From the NCBI GenBank assembly GCA_964030785.1, contig OZ034969.1, positions 802,201 to 866,200 on the forward strand: DNA of 64,000 bases, given 5' to 3'. The stretch comes from Siderastrea siderea. Its lineage: Eukaryota; Cnidaria; Anthozoa; Scleractinia; Rhizangiidae. The notes beneath the pieces were generated by a model. It worked only from the letters and a program-made list of their open reading frames with translations, was not told the origin of the DNA and did no database searches. Positions within the stretch are counted from its first letter, which is position 1; each line of letters starts with the position of its first letter. Of this stretch, positions 33,973 through 45,261 are shown piece after piece. Made by a program: the position numbers and the translations under genes.

Positions 33973-35872
33973 CATAGGCCCGCAATGCGTGCAGAACCGA
34001 CGAAGTGTTGGTTCGTCTCGAAAAGAAAGCAAGCGAGCCGTGCGTGACTGCAGCTTCAATAACATTCAAGCATCTGTAACAGCAAGTTGCAGTAAAAGTG
34101 TGTAACTGTAACTAACGCTTAAATTTGACCAACTGAAAAGGCGACCAATACCCTGGAAAGGAGGTCAACTGAATTATTCACCCTCTCCTCACCAAACATA
34201 GCTCCACAGACTACATCCATGATCACATGCATTCTTCACTCAAGATCATTTTTCGCTGTCTTTTGGTCGGTCTTCCTCAAAACCCGGAACAAAAATTCTC
34301 AAAACAGACGCATTTCAAAAAATGGGCGACAAAGTTCCCAATATAAAAACATGGTAACCACATCTTCACGATTGATCAGTATGGGTACCGTAACAGCCCA
34401 AAAGAATTGAACTTTTCCCCATACCTGGGAACCACGCTTTGTGCACAGTTTCCTTTAAACATGTCAAGGGCTCCTTAAGCCAAATTGTGAATGCAAATAC
34501 GAAATAAATCATTGCTATGCTCTATCGTACAGGTTACAAGAAAGCGCATTGTAGGCATTTACCAGTCGTTTTAACCCACTCCACCCTCGACAAATGTTTT
34601 TACTTGGTTCCACATGCTAACTGGCGTAACGAAAATTGTGACAGTATTTTGCCCTTTGCGTTACCGAATGACGTTATGTTTAAAATCTGATGACTCAGCT
34701 CATCTGTCTTATCGCTTTGAATATTTAATTTTGTTGAATTAAACTAAAAAATTAAATGTTGATATACATTTGTCCACAACTGAACATGCTTTTACCAAGA
34801 GTTGTGAGCAATGTATTTATATACTGTTGTGAATAGGGCACTATAAAAACATGATTATCGATAAAGACAAACACATCGTCAGAATCTCAACGTGCTAACC
34901 GGCGTGACGAAAATTGTGGCAGTATTTTGTCTTTTGCATTACCGAATGACGTAATGTTTAAAATCGGATGACTCAGCTCATCTGTCTTATCACTCTGAAT
35001 ATTTTGTTGAATTAAAATTAAAATTTAAAGATAAATTTTGTCCACAACTGAACATGCCGTTATCAAGAGTTGTAAGCGAAGCATTTATATACTCTTGTGA
35101 ATATGGCACTATACAAACATGATTATCGATCTGGAGAAATTAGTAAAAAGCGAAGTCGTCGCTTTAGCTCAAACACGTTAAAGCATGTCTTATGACGTAA
35201 TCGTTAAATCTGGTTTCCTCTTCCGCAGTCAGCAAGTCAGTGTCTCGAACTCTAAAATCGAACAAATCGGTTCAAAATCAAAAGTAAAGCAGAAAAATTA
35301 AAAAGACTAACTGGTATATCCTTCTGTGCCGCTTATAGTATACTATCCAAGAAGATCCAGCCTCGTGTCGTAATTCATTTCCCACCTGCCAATAACCTTT
35401 CTTAACGTTGGCAGCTAGACATTTTCACGTAATAAACATAACCACAACAACATACACCAGAATTTTCCTTTCATAACCTTTACTGAGAACGATTCCATCC
35501 TTACGATGTCTCAGCAACACTTTGGTCCCACCAGCATCAACAGTGCCACTGGACTTCACCTCCTGTTATTATCAGTCCTCCTTAATTGCTTTCCTTTCTT
35601 TCACTAGTATTGCACAGATATTTCAGTCCGGTCAAAACCAACACTGCTCGGCGGAAGTGTCCTTCTATACCTACGATACTTTTTATGTGGACCCTTGTCC
35701 CATCGTGCGTGCGTGTGTGTACTAATCGATGGGCTTAATTGCAGAATACGTCATCCCATCCCGTGGGCCATAGCGAAATACACACCTTGTGAGCCTTACA
35801 CGACGTATTTTGACCGACCAAACCAGTCGACCCTCTTGACACGACTGCTCTAACTCGACTTCGTCGGTTAAA
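33973..35872. repeat. array unit 4 (short type, 1900 bp)
   Basis: Short type, sharing CTACATCCATGA with unit 6. The ORF at 35506-35607 carries a 9-bp in-frame insertion (CCTTAATTGC region). Confidence 0.85.
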
Positions 35873-37877
35873 CATAGGCCCGCAATGCGTGCAGAACCAA
35901 CGAAGTATTGGTTCGTTTCGAAAAGAAACCAAGCGAGGCGTGCGTGACTGCAGGTTCAATAACATTCAAGCATCTGTAACAGCACGTTGCAGTAAAAGTG
36001 TGTAACTGTAACTAACGCTGAAATTTGACCAACTGAAAAGGACGTCAACTGAATTATTCACCCTCTCCTCACCAAAGATAGCTCCACAGTCTATGCCCAT
36101 GACCTCATCCATTCTTCACTCGACCATTTTTCGCTGTCTTTTGGTCGGTCTTCCTAAAAACCCTGAACAAAAAGGCCATCACAATTCTCAAAACAGACGC
36201 ATTTCAAAAAATGGGCGATAACTTTACCAATATAAAAGTAACCACATCTTTAAGATTGATCAGTATGGGCACCGTAACAGCCCAAAAGAATTGAACTTTT
36301 CCCCACACCTGGGAACCACGCTTTGTGCACAGTTTCCTTTAAACATGTCAAGGGCTCTTTAAGCCAAATTGTGAATGCAAATACGAAATAAATTACTGCT
36401 ATGCTCTATCGTACAGGTTACAAGAATGCGCATTATAGGCATTTACCAGTCGTTTTGAGCCACTCCACCCTCGATTAATGTTTTTACTTGGCTCAACGTG
36501 CCATGCTAACTGGCGTCACGAAAATTGTGACAGTATTTTGCCCTTTGCGTTACCGAATGACGTTATGTTTAAAATCTGATGACTCAGCTCATCTGTCTTA
36601 TCGCTTTGAATATTTAATTTTGTTGAATTAAACTAAAAAATTAAATGTTGATATACATTTGTCCACAACTGAACACGCTTTTACCGAGAGTTGTAAGCAA
36701 TGTATTTATATACTGTTGTGAATAGGGCACTATAAAAACATGATCATCGATAAAGATAAACACATCGTCAGAATCTCAACGTGCTAACTGGCGTGACGAA
36801 AATTGTGACAGCTATTTGTCTTTTGCGTTACCGAATGACGTAATGTTTAAAATCGGATGGCTCAGCTCATCTGTCTTATCGCTTTGAATATTTTGTTAAA
36901 TTAAAATAAAAATTTAAAGATATATTTGGCCACAACTGAACATGCCGTTATCGAGAGTTGTGAGCGAAGCATTTATATACTGTTGTGAATATGGCACTAT
37001 AAGAACATGATTTTCGATCTGGAGAAATAGGTAAAAAGCGAAGTCGTCGCTTTATCTCAAACACGTTAAAGCATGTCTTATGACCTAATCGTTAAATCCG
37101 GTTTGCTCTTCCGGAGTCAGCAAGTCAGTGTCTCTAACTCTAAAATCGAACAAATCGGTTTAAAGTCAAAAGTAAGGCAGAAAAATTAAAAAGAGTAACT
37201 GGTATATAATCCCTGGCCGCTTATACTATCCGAGAAGATCCTGCCTCGTGTAGTAATTCATTTCCCACCTGCGAATAACCTTTCTTAACGTTGGCAGCTG
37301 GGTACTTTCCAAGTATTAAACAGGTAAACATAACCACAACAACATACACCAGAATTTTCCTCTCATAACATTTACTGAGAACGATTCTATGCTTACGATG
37401 TCTCAGCAAAACTTTGGTCCCACCAGCATCAACAGTACCACTGGACATCACCTCCTGTTATTATCAGTCCTCCTTGCTTTCTTTCACTAGTATTGCACAG
37501 ATATTTCAGTCCGGCCAAAGCCAACACTGCTCGGCGGACGTGTGCTTCTACACCTACGATACTTTTTATGTGGCCCTTGTCCTATCGCGCGTACGTGTGT
37601 GTACTAATCGATGTCTGTGTACAACTTCTTCTCTATATGTTCAGAGGTCAGCACAAAATTATACCACAACACAGTCGAAGCAAATCTTCCACCAAGCCTC
37701 CGTCAACTTTCTTGACCTGCCAATTTAAAATGGCGACTCCGCTCTTGTTCTCACGTCATCCCATCCAGTGGGCCATAGCGAAATACACACCTTGTGAACC
37801 TTACACGACGTATTTTGACCGACCAAGCCAGTCGACCCTCTTGTCACGACTGCTCTAACTCGACTTCGTCGGTTAAA
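35873..37877. repeat. array unit 5 (long type, 2005 bp)
   Basis: Long type, offset 3905 bp from unit 3 at matched positions (ORFs 33493 and 37398). Small ORF 37398-37490 with H to N and A to T changes. Confidence 0.85.
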
Positions 37878-39732
37878 CATAGGCCCGCAATGCGTGCAGA
37901 ACCGACGAAGTGTTGGTTCGTCTCGAAAAGAAAGCAAGCGAGCCGTGCGTGACTGCAGCTTCAATAACATTCAAGCATCTGTAACAGCAAGTTGCAGTAA
38001 AAGTGTGTAACTGTAACTAACGCTTAAATTTGACTAACTGAAAAGGCGACCAATACCCTGGAAAGGAGGTCAACTGAATTATTCACCCTCTCCTCACCAA
38101 ACATAGCTCCACAGACTACATCCATGACCACATGCATTCTTCACTCAAGATCATTTTTCGCTGTCTTTTGGTCGGTCTTCCTCAAAACCCGGAACAAAAA
38201 TTCTCAAAACAGACGCATTTCAAAAAAATGGGCGACAAAGTTCCCAATATAAAAACATGGTAACCACATCTTCACGATTGATCAGTATGGGTACCGTAAC
38301 AGCCCAAAAGAATTGAACTTTTCCCCATACCTGGGAACCACGCTTTGTGCACAGTTTCCTTTAATCATGTCAAGGGCTCCTTAAGCCAAATTGTGAATGC
38401 AAATACGAAATAAATCATTGCTATGCTCTATCGTACAGGTTACAAGAAAGCGCACTATAGGCATTTACCAGTCGTTTTGACCCCCTCCACCCTCGACAAA
38501 TGTTTTTACTTGGTTCAACGTGCTAACTGGCGTAACGAAAATTGTGACAGTATTTTGCCCTTTGCGTTACCGAATGACGTTATGTTTAAAATCTGATGAC
38601 TCAGCTCATCTGTCTTATCGCTTTGAATATTTAATTTTGTTCAATTAAACTAAAAAATTAAATGCTGATATACATTTGTCCACAACTGAACATGCTTTTA
38701 CCAAGAGTTGTGAGCAATGTATTGATATACTGTTGCACTATAAAAACATGATTATCGATAAAGACAAATTGAAAGACGAAAATTGTGACAATATTTTGTC
38801 TTTTGCGGTACCGAATGACGTAATGTTTAAAATCGGATGACTCAGCTCATCTGTCTTATCGCTTTGAATATTTTGTTGAATTAAAATTAAAATTTAAAGA
38901 TAAATTTTGTCCACAACTGAACATGCCGTTATCAAGGGTTGTAAGCGAAGCATTTATATACTGTTGTGAATATGGCACTATGCAAACATGATTATCGATC
39001 TGGAGAAATTAGTAAAAAGCGAAGTCGTCGCTTTATCTCAAACACGTTAAAGCATATCTTATGACGTAATCGTTAAATCTGGTTTCCTCTTCCGCAGTCA
39101 GCAAGTCAGTGTCTCGAACTCTAAAATCAAACAAATCGGTTCAAAATCAAAAGTAAAGCAGAAAAATTAAAAAGACTAACTGGTATATCCTTCTGTGCCG
39201 CTTATAGTATACTATCCAAGAAGATCCAGCCTCGTGTCGCAATTCATTTCCCACCTGCCAATAACCTTTCTTAACGTTGGCAGCTAGACATTTTCAAGTA
39301 ATAAACATAACCACAACAAGATACACCAGAATTTTCCTTTCATAACCTTTACTGAGAACGATTCTATCCTTACGATGACTCAGCAACACTTTGGTCCCAC
39401 CAGCATCAACAGTGCCACTGGACTTCACCTCCTGTTATTATCAGTCCTCCTTGCTTTCTTTCACTAGTATTGCACAGATATTTCAGTCCGGTCAAAACCA
39501 ACACTGCTCGGCCGAAGTGTCCTTCTATACCTACGATACTTTTTATGTGGACCCTTGTCCTATCGTGCGTGCGTGTGTGTACTAATCGATGGGCTTAACT
39601 GCAGAATACGTCATCCCATCCCGTGGGCCATAGCGAAATACACACCTTGTGAGCCTTACACGACGTATTTTGACCGACCAAACCAGTCGACCGTCTTGAC
39701 ATGACTGCTCTAACTCGACTTCGTCGGTTAAA
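37878..39732. repeat. array unit 6 (short type, 1855 bp)
   Basis: Short type. The first sub-repeat lost part of its end near 38735-38775. Small ORF 39375-39467 (second residue T). The unit ends GTCGGTTAAA and is followed directly by AATGACGAGCAGG of the spacer tail. Confidence 0.85.
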
Positions 39733-39939
39733 AATGACGAGCAGGATAGCTTAGCTAAGAATGCCCGCTCGAGAAAAGAAATATTGAACTGGCTAAATGA
39801 ATCCCCGAACGTAACATCCGTTACTTTAAGTTAACCTATACAGGTATTTTTTCTGTTGTTCAGGCCTACCATTAACTGATAATTGGTCACCTATTGTAGT
39901 CGCGTTTGTGGTTTCTAGTCAGAGACAGGAATCATTTTT
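39733..39939. repeat. spacer tail and left part of Z
   Basis: AATGACGAGCAGG...CTAGTCAGAGACAGGAATCATTTTT matches the tails at 53285-53490 and 48876-49080. It is cut off from the rest of block Z (from about 43313) by the 3.35 kb insertion. Confidence 0.75.
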
Positions 39940-40154
39940 GAGCTATTTTGTCTACAAAATAGCCTCATAGTCGGCATGCATCCTCAAGTTTCTGGGAAGG
40001 TTGGTTCTTTGGTTGGTTTGTTTTTGGGTGGACCATGTTCGGCATTCCCGATGACTGTCGAATTTTACCGAAAGGCTAGTTGTCGGGGCCGAAACTAAAA
40101 TGCAGAAGCGAACGCACGGAAAATTCCGCTACTAAAGCGACACGACGAAAGTAT

Positions 40155-40485
40155 CGATTTATGCATCACTACTGGAGCTTTCAGCTTTCCTGAGCACCTT
40201 GTTCCCGTCTTTTCGACTACGGCACAGTGGGAAATCAAACTTTGCGACCACTCCAGCGTGACAACTGCGACTGACCGGACGGGTGCACAGTCAAAATTTC
40301 CCATTAAAAATATTACACTTTCCCCACGACCCCACGGGAGCATTTTGACGCCCCTTTGTAATGTAAGACCAATCGCGTGACAGATAAAGCGAAAACAAAA
40401 TCGAATTCAAAAAGCGTTTCTTTGCGCTCGGAAATTAAGGTGCTCAGGAAAGCTGAAAGCTCCAGTAGTGATGCATAAATCGTTC
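40155..40485. repeat. foldback repeat with ~45-bp perfect arms
   Basis: ATCGATTTATGCATCACTAC and the following bases up to GAGCACCTT (40155-40202) recur complemented at 40438-40485. The 235 bp between contain no recognisable gene. Probably a small DNA element nested in the 3.35 kb insertion. Confidence 0.7.
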
Positions 40486-40906
40486 GAATTGGAGCGGAAA
40501 GGATGAAGTTTTTTCCAAGCTGACCAGACGAGGAGAAAAATGAACTTTCCTTCTTTACGTCGGAAGGGAAAATCAAGCCGCGGATTCGAATTTTGGCGAG
40601 AAAACGGCCTCGCGGCACGGCTCGTTCGAAATGGCTATGTCCAGCCTTGACTTCGTCTTATGAAGGCTACGACAAAAACCTCAAAACCCCCCAAAAACGA
40701 TGAAATAGCCCAAAAGGACAACAGAAATCAAGAAAGGTGAGTACATTTTCTTTATTTTATGGAAAAGAAGGTAAAATTTTATTTCGTCGAGCGCTTTTAT
40801 TCCACGTTATTTTAAACTCCATACAAAGTCTTATAGAGCGCTCGAATTTCCAACGGCCCAAATTGTAACACAACACCGCGCACTTCAAGTAGTCACGTCC
40901 CACTCG

Positions 40907-40969
40907 ATACGCTTACATAAATCACTCATACGCGTACATAAATCATTCATACGCTTACATAAATCATTT
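40907..40969. repeat. three 21-bp tandem repeats
   Basis: Unit ATACGCTTACATAAATCATTC, three copies with single-base differences. The minus frame over it simply repeats NDLCKRM-like heptads and is not taken as a gene. Confidence 0.8.
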
Positions 40970-41478
40970 ATTCGATCGATTTCTCGAATCGTGAGTTTGG
41001 GACGCCTGTGTTTTGGGTGAAAATTAAACATATACAGTGACATAAAGTTTATGTATAATTTTACCTTGGTACAGACATGTTTACTATATGAGATTGCGGT
41101 AAAAAGATAGCCAGCCGGTTTGTACTGGTGCTTCAAGTTTTCCTGAGACCGTAATCAAAATTTCGATCGTCGCCCTGTCTCTACTTTAAACCGATTTCTG
41201 CAAAATAACTTGGAAACACAAATCTATGTGCATTGGACCATTCAGGAAGCTTAAATGTCTGCTCACCTTGGTCTGCATTCGAGCAAAATAAATTGTCAAA
41301 CATGGCTTATGCAAAACGTTTATCAAGACGCCACGTGTTTACAACAGATATCTAAAGTCATCACAAGATGGTCGCCCTACAAGGCCATGAGCTTTCACAA
41401 TTTAGCTACACATCTACGAACCATAATTCTATAGTATTCAGCAATTAATATAATTTAGTAATCCTTAAAATCACTTAC

Positions 41479-41522
41479 CGTCTAAGTTTCATCCTCTCAA
41501 TGACCTGCGAGGTGTAAGCCAT
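41479..41522 (-). CDS. possible orphan first coding exon
   Basis: On the minus strand, after CGCGAAACAACAAC, an ATG opens MAYTSQVIERMKLR and runs into a strong GTAAGTG donor. No downstream exon could be joined within the insertion. It may be a captured gene fragment, an exon of an unrecognised gene, or chance. Confidence 0.25.
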
Positions 41523-41548
41523 GTTGTTGTTTCGCGAAACCTGGTTAT

Positions 41549-41838
41549 AATAATAATAATAATAAATAATAATAATAAATCACTTTATTTAGGTGTCAAC
41601 GGTATTTAGCAAAGAATGCTAATTGGGGACACCTCCAAGATTGAATTGGAATTTGGATGTGTTGGTTTTTGAGGAGAGGGGAAAACCGGAGCACCCGGAG
41701 AAAAACCTCTCGGAGCAAGGACGAGAACCAACAACAAACTCATTAAACCACATATGACACCGGGACCGGGAGTCGAACCCGGGCCACATTGGTGGGAGGC
41801 GAGCGCTCTCACCACTGCGCCATCCCTGCTCCCCTCAA
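41549..41838 (-). repeat. tRNA-derived SINE
   Basis: On the minus strand the head reads GGATGGCGCAGTGGTGAGAGC (A box) and GGGTTCGACTCC (B box), as in a tRNA with a long D-to-T span. A body follows, then a tail (GGTGTCAACGG complement) ending in ATT repeats at 41549-41577. Truncated tails of the same family lie at 24474-24522 and 52231-52283. The acceptor stem is not formed, so it is not a tRNA gene. Confidence 0.8.
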
Positions 41839-41887
41839 TGAAGGCAAGGTTGCAATGAAGGCAAGGTTGCAAGGTTGCAATGAAGGT
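41838..41887. repeat. short tandem repeat AATGAAGGCAAGGTTGC
   Basis: Two full 17-bp copies, then a partial GCAAGGTTGCAATGAAGG, beside the SINE head. Confidence 0.8.
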
Positions 41888-42444
41888 ACCTAAAACTCAT
41901 TTTGTCCGAGCCCGAAGCTCATAACAATCCACTCTGCGTCAGCATAACATGTTTTTAAACGGACTGAACGTCTTCATATCGTTGTCTGCGGTCGTTCTGC
42001 TGTAAAATGGTTTTATTTTTGTGTTTCTTTCACAAACCACGAGTCAGGTTTTCGTTTCGTTTCGTTCCAAAGATAAAAATGCAATGCATTATGGGATTTT
42101 TGTCCAGGGGCTACCCAAACCCCCAGCGGATTTCGTCTTAATACTTGTAATGTACCGACTGCAATTTCATCGTTTTATTTCTGAATGTTTTACTTCTAAT
42201 TTCGTTTTATTTTTGAACGAAAGAAACGGTTTAAGTAAATGGGCACCAATATAATATTACCTCACATGTAAAAGGCGATGTTTGTATACGAATTTCGACA
42301 ATGCTGTAAATTTTTGCGGGAATTATTTTTTTCGCGGGAACTTTTTTGCGGATCGTGAAAAAACAGCGAAAATCCCAAACATTTGAATCCGAAGAAATTA
42401 GTGCCACACGGTATGTCAGCAGGTGCGACGTTTCTGGCTTTTTT

Positions 42445-42482
42445 GACAGTTTGCTACGTCTAGCAAGACGTAGCAAACTGTC
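42445..42482. repeat. 38-nt perfect hairpin
   Basis: GACAGTTTGCTACGTCT, loop AGCA, then the exact complement. ACTAGTCACGCAA follows twice in direct repeat. Could be a palindrome formed by template switching, a small transposon end, or a structured RNA; no polymerase III box or U-tract was seen. Confidence 0.8.
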
Positions 42483-43312
42483 ACTAGTCACGCAACTGTT
42501 ACTAGTCACGCAAGACTTGCACAAGTCACAGAATGGCATGATCTTTTCTAACAAGGCACGCTTATTACTCGATTTTAACCGTGTGTTCCAAAATGTAAGT
42601 CCGTGTGAAATAATGTGGAAAATAAAACAGTGCTTATTTATATATTTGGCTGGATACGGGAGTTGCCACGTTCGTCAAGCATGATGTCACGAAGAAGAAG
42701 ACGTATGGGACTTTCAAGATCGACTATTCTCTTCTGGTTCAAACATTACAGAGTTAATTTTTGTGACAAGTTACGCTTCCTACTAGATCCAAAATATTTG
42801 TCCATGGAAAAATAATCTTTATAATAGAAAGCCACAAAATTAAATTTCAATCCATTCAGCTTCCGAGAAACATCTGAGAATGAGCTTCAGAAAGGACTAT
42901 TTCGCATTATTTTGTTTGTCCCATATTCACACTGTTGTCAGATATTTTACAGATTTTATCTCACTTTCTTCTCGTTTTGTCGTAATTTGAAGCCACACTT
43001 GTACGCATTAGCGTACCATCTATTTATCAATGACGTATACGAATTCGAAACCACTAACATAAACTCAAACATTGATCTTTGATCACCCTCAAATCTGTAA
43101 AAAGCCCTGGGAACGAGGTTCACAACATCGGACACAGCTCCACTTATAAGGTAAACTCTGTCTAAAAACCAATACTTTTCGAATGCTCAACGCTACTCAA
43201 CTAAACAACATCACAATAGTGTACCTTGGTACATGCACGTTCATTCAACAACCATTTCCGTACCTCTCATTGACAGCTACAAAATAGCTCACGCACGCTA
43301 TGCGTGCCTATG

Positions 43313-44090
43313 TTTTTCTTACGGCTTGTACTGAAAAAGAAAACAAAACACTTAAACACTCTAGCCTACTGGCGTCAATTAAGTTTGGTCAAAAGAATAG
43401 AGCACTCAAATGCTGACGTTAATTTCTTTTCCTAGTCATGAGCACGAAATATTTGGCGATTAACAGTCATTCTGTGCAAATCAAAAGAACGTTGTCGAAG
43501 TGAGTGCAGTGTAACCAATTCAGAGTAGTTTTCAAAGAAAACCCATAAATGTTTGGTATTACTTAATTAACGGGAAAGATAACAGTCGTATCAGAAATCA
43601 GCTCAGTCTATAGACTATATATAAATGCTTGACACTGTTTCACTTTCGAGACTTTATTAATGGTATCTGTTTGGACGCCTTAGCCACCACAGAGTGGACA
43701 AGGTGTAAGCTAGGTGTACGGCACAAATTATTTCGAAAGAGGAAACTAACAAGAGTGTATTTAATGACCTTTATTGTGTAAAATGCTTTTAATCTTATTG
43801 TACACAAGGCTCTAGGAATGCTTGTCCTCATGTTGGTTGTCAGTAAATGAAGTCGACCAAGTGTTAGCATAAAGTGAATATAAGAGAACACGAAGCTTCG
43901 CACTCCATGTTAAAAAAACGAAAACAAAAACAAAAAAAACACGATTTTGTTTAATTGCTCTTGGCCGTATTATAGTGTTATAGCTTCAAATAGTGTAATA
44001 TATCCACACTGACCTACAAGCCCTACTGCACGCAAACGATATAGTTCCCTATCACTGAATCATAACTGAAGCACACACGTCTTTTTAGAC
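43313..44090. repeat. spacer block Z, copy at 43.3 kb
   Basis: TACGG(C/T)TTGTACTGAAAAAG to the end of gene B1, matching 59320-60090 closely and 53500-54150 in part. It contains a TATA-like CTATATATAAATGC near 43613. Short frames here are interrupted in two of three copies, so no gene is called. Confidence 0.75.
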
Positions 44091-44104
44091 TGAGACGCTT
44101 AAAA

Positions 44105-44969
44105 TTAGGCATAAGGCAATTTCTTGACTTTTTCCACGTCGTCGTTTAGCTTTTGAACATCACTCCGCTGAACTGGCAAGGTTCCCAGATCTGGATATTT
44201 CTTCTTCTTGTCATTTACAAAGGTGATAATTTTCTGCAAACTGCTGAGAATTGCCTCCGAGCTGTCGAGCATCTGATTGACCTGGTCAGTAGTGGGAACT
44301 ACAAATGTTGGTTTTGCACTTCCACCTTGTTTCTTGATCAGCTGCTTGGAGATGTCGAAAGCCGACTCGACACTCTGTATAAAGCGGAATAAGTAAGTCA
44401 TATTTTAGAACTCACACATTTTGTACTATTTCCGCAAAGTAAAAGATGGTATGTTAAATGACATTTCCAAGAGAGCGCTTAGCTTACCTTTCCCATGGGT
44501 TGGGTAAACTTGCTCAGAACATCTGGCAAAGGGACCGTGATATCATCGCCAGCATCAACTGTATCGTTCTCTTTGGCTTTAGTCCAGTCGGCGAGTTTGT
44601 TTAAGGCCTTGGCGACGTCGGAGGTTAGTTGTGCCACAGCCTTGACTTTGTTTTGCTTTTTCTGGACCGTTCCCTTTTCACCACCACTAACCTTCCCAAA
44701 GGCTTTCGCAAGGACTACATTTACACTGAATAAAACAGCTCCTATTGCAGCATTGTTCATAAGGAACTCAGCAAAAGATTTGACTGCCTGAGGAACATTG
44801 AGCTCCTTTAGCCATCAACTCCTCGTTTGAGCAAGGAGACATTTTCGGATGCCTCTTCTGCTTCGGACTTTACCTCTTCCGCCACCTCCCCTTCTTCAGC
44901 GGCAGCTTCACCTTCAATTCCTTCACTACACTCACCAAATATTTCAACTGCTATTTCTAACTCTGTCAT
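44105..44969 (-). pseudogene. gene B copy 1 (B1), frameshifted
   Basis: Paralog of the intact B2 at 60097-60962 with the same intron. Exon 1 is 44488-44969 and exon 2 44105-44374. A one-base loss (AGCCAT-CAACTCC against AGCCATTCAACTCC in B2) near 44815 shifts exon 1 after residue ~51, giving a stop at KRGVDG. The rest of exon 1 and all of exon 2 remain open in the original frame (MNNAAIGAVLF onward). Start codon and both splice sites are intact. Best read as a recent pseudogene; a sequencing or assembly error is the alternative. Confidence 0.8.
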
Positions 44970-45261
44970 TTTAAACGAAAGGATAGAGTGACAGTTGCCG
45001 CCTGAACACACCTTACACCAAAATTGCAGTCTCAGCGTATAATGCAATAGTGATGAATGTTACACCCCACAACTATACAGGCACATCTTTTTATCAGCCA
45101 GTAGTATTTGACCATGTACCACGTTGAAGTGTCATGTCATGTCACCGCGGAAATTTGTTGACGCTAAGTTTAGCAGTGAATCGAAACGAAACTGCTTCGG
45201 CTCATTCTTCCTCAACGAATTTTCACGTGATTAGCATGCGATATAACAGCTGGGACCAATC

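Larger units (their letters stand above)
27036..39732. repeat. 12.7 kb tandem array of six ~1.9-2.0 kb units (3.9 kb higher-order repeat)
   Basis: Every unit starts CATAGGCCCGCAATGCGTGC (unit 2: CAGGCCCGC) and ends TCGTCGGTTAAA. Unit starts are 27036, 28908, 31946, 33973, 35873 and 37878. Units 3 and 5 are a long type (about 2.0 kb) sharing a 3' stretch TCTGTGTACAACTTCTTC. Units 1, 4 and 6 are a short type lacking about 120 bp there. Thus units 3+4 and 5+6 form a 3.9 kb higher-order repeat. Inside each unit a block of about 285 bp is itself duplicated. No RNA gene or conserved protein family was recognised. It sits exactly at a point where the paralogous block at 53284 is continuous. Confidence 0.9.
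39940..43290. mobile_element. 3.35 kb insertion with 12-bp inverted ends
   Basis: GAGCTATTTTGT at 39940-39951 is mirrored by ACAAAATAGCTC at 43279-43290. At 59294-59325 the paralogous Z block reads AATCATTTTTTTTACGG without interruption, so this is an empty-site comparison. About 20 bases (ACGCACGCTATGCGTGCC) after the right end are also extra, so the true right end may be near 43312. No transposase is recognised; the interior holds a foldback, a SINE and a hairpin. Composite, non-autonomous. Confidence 0.6.

Noticed and set aside
27036..39732. rDNA, 5S, U snRNA or histone repeat
   Set aside because: No conserved rRNA, snRNA or histone sequence was found in the unit on either strand.
40885..41136. 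83-codon minus ORF with repeated NDLCKRM-like heptads
   Set aside because: The repetition is the 21-bp tandem repeat read in frame; no other support.
41757..41838. tRNA gene on the minus strand
   Set aside because: Boxes A and B are good but the D-to-T region is too long and the acceptor stem does not pair; SINE body and tail follow.
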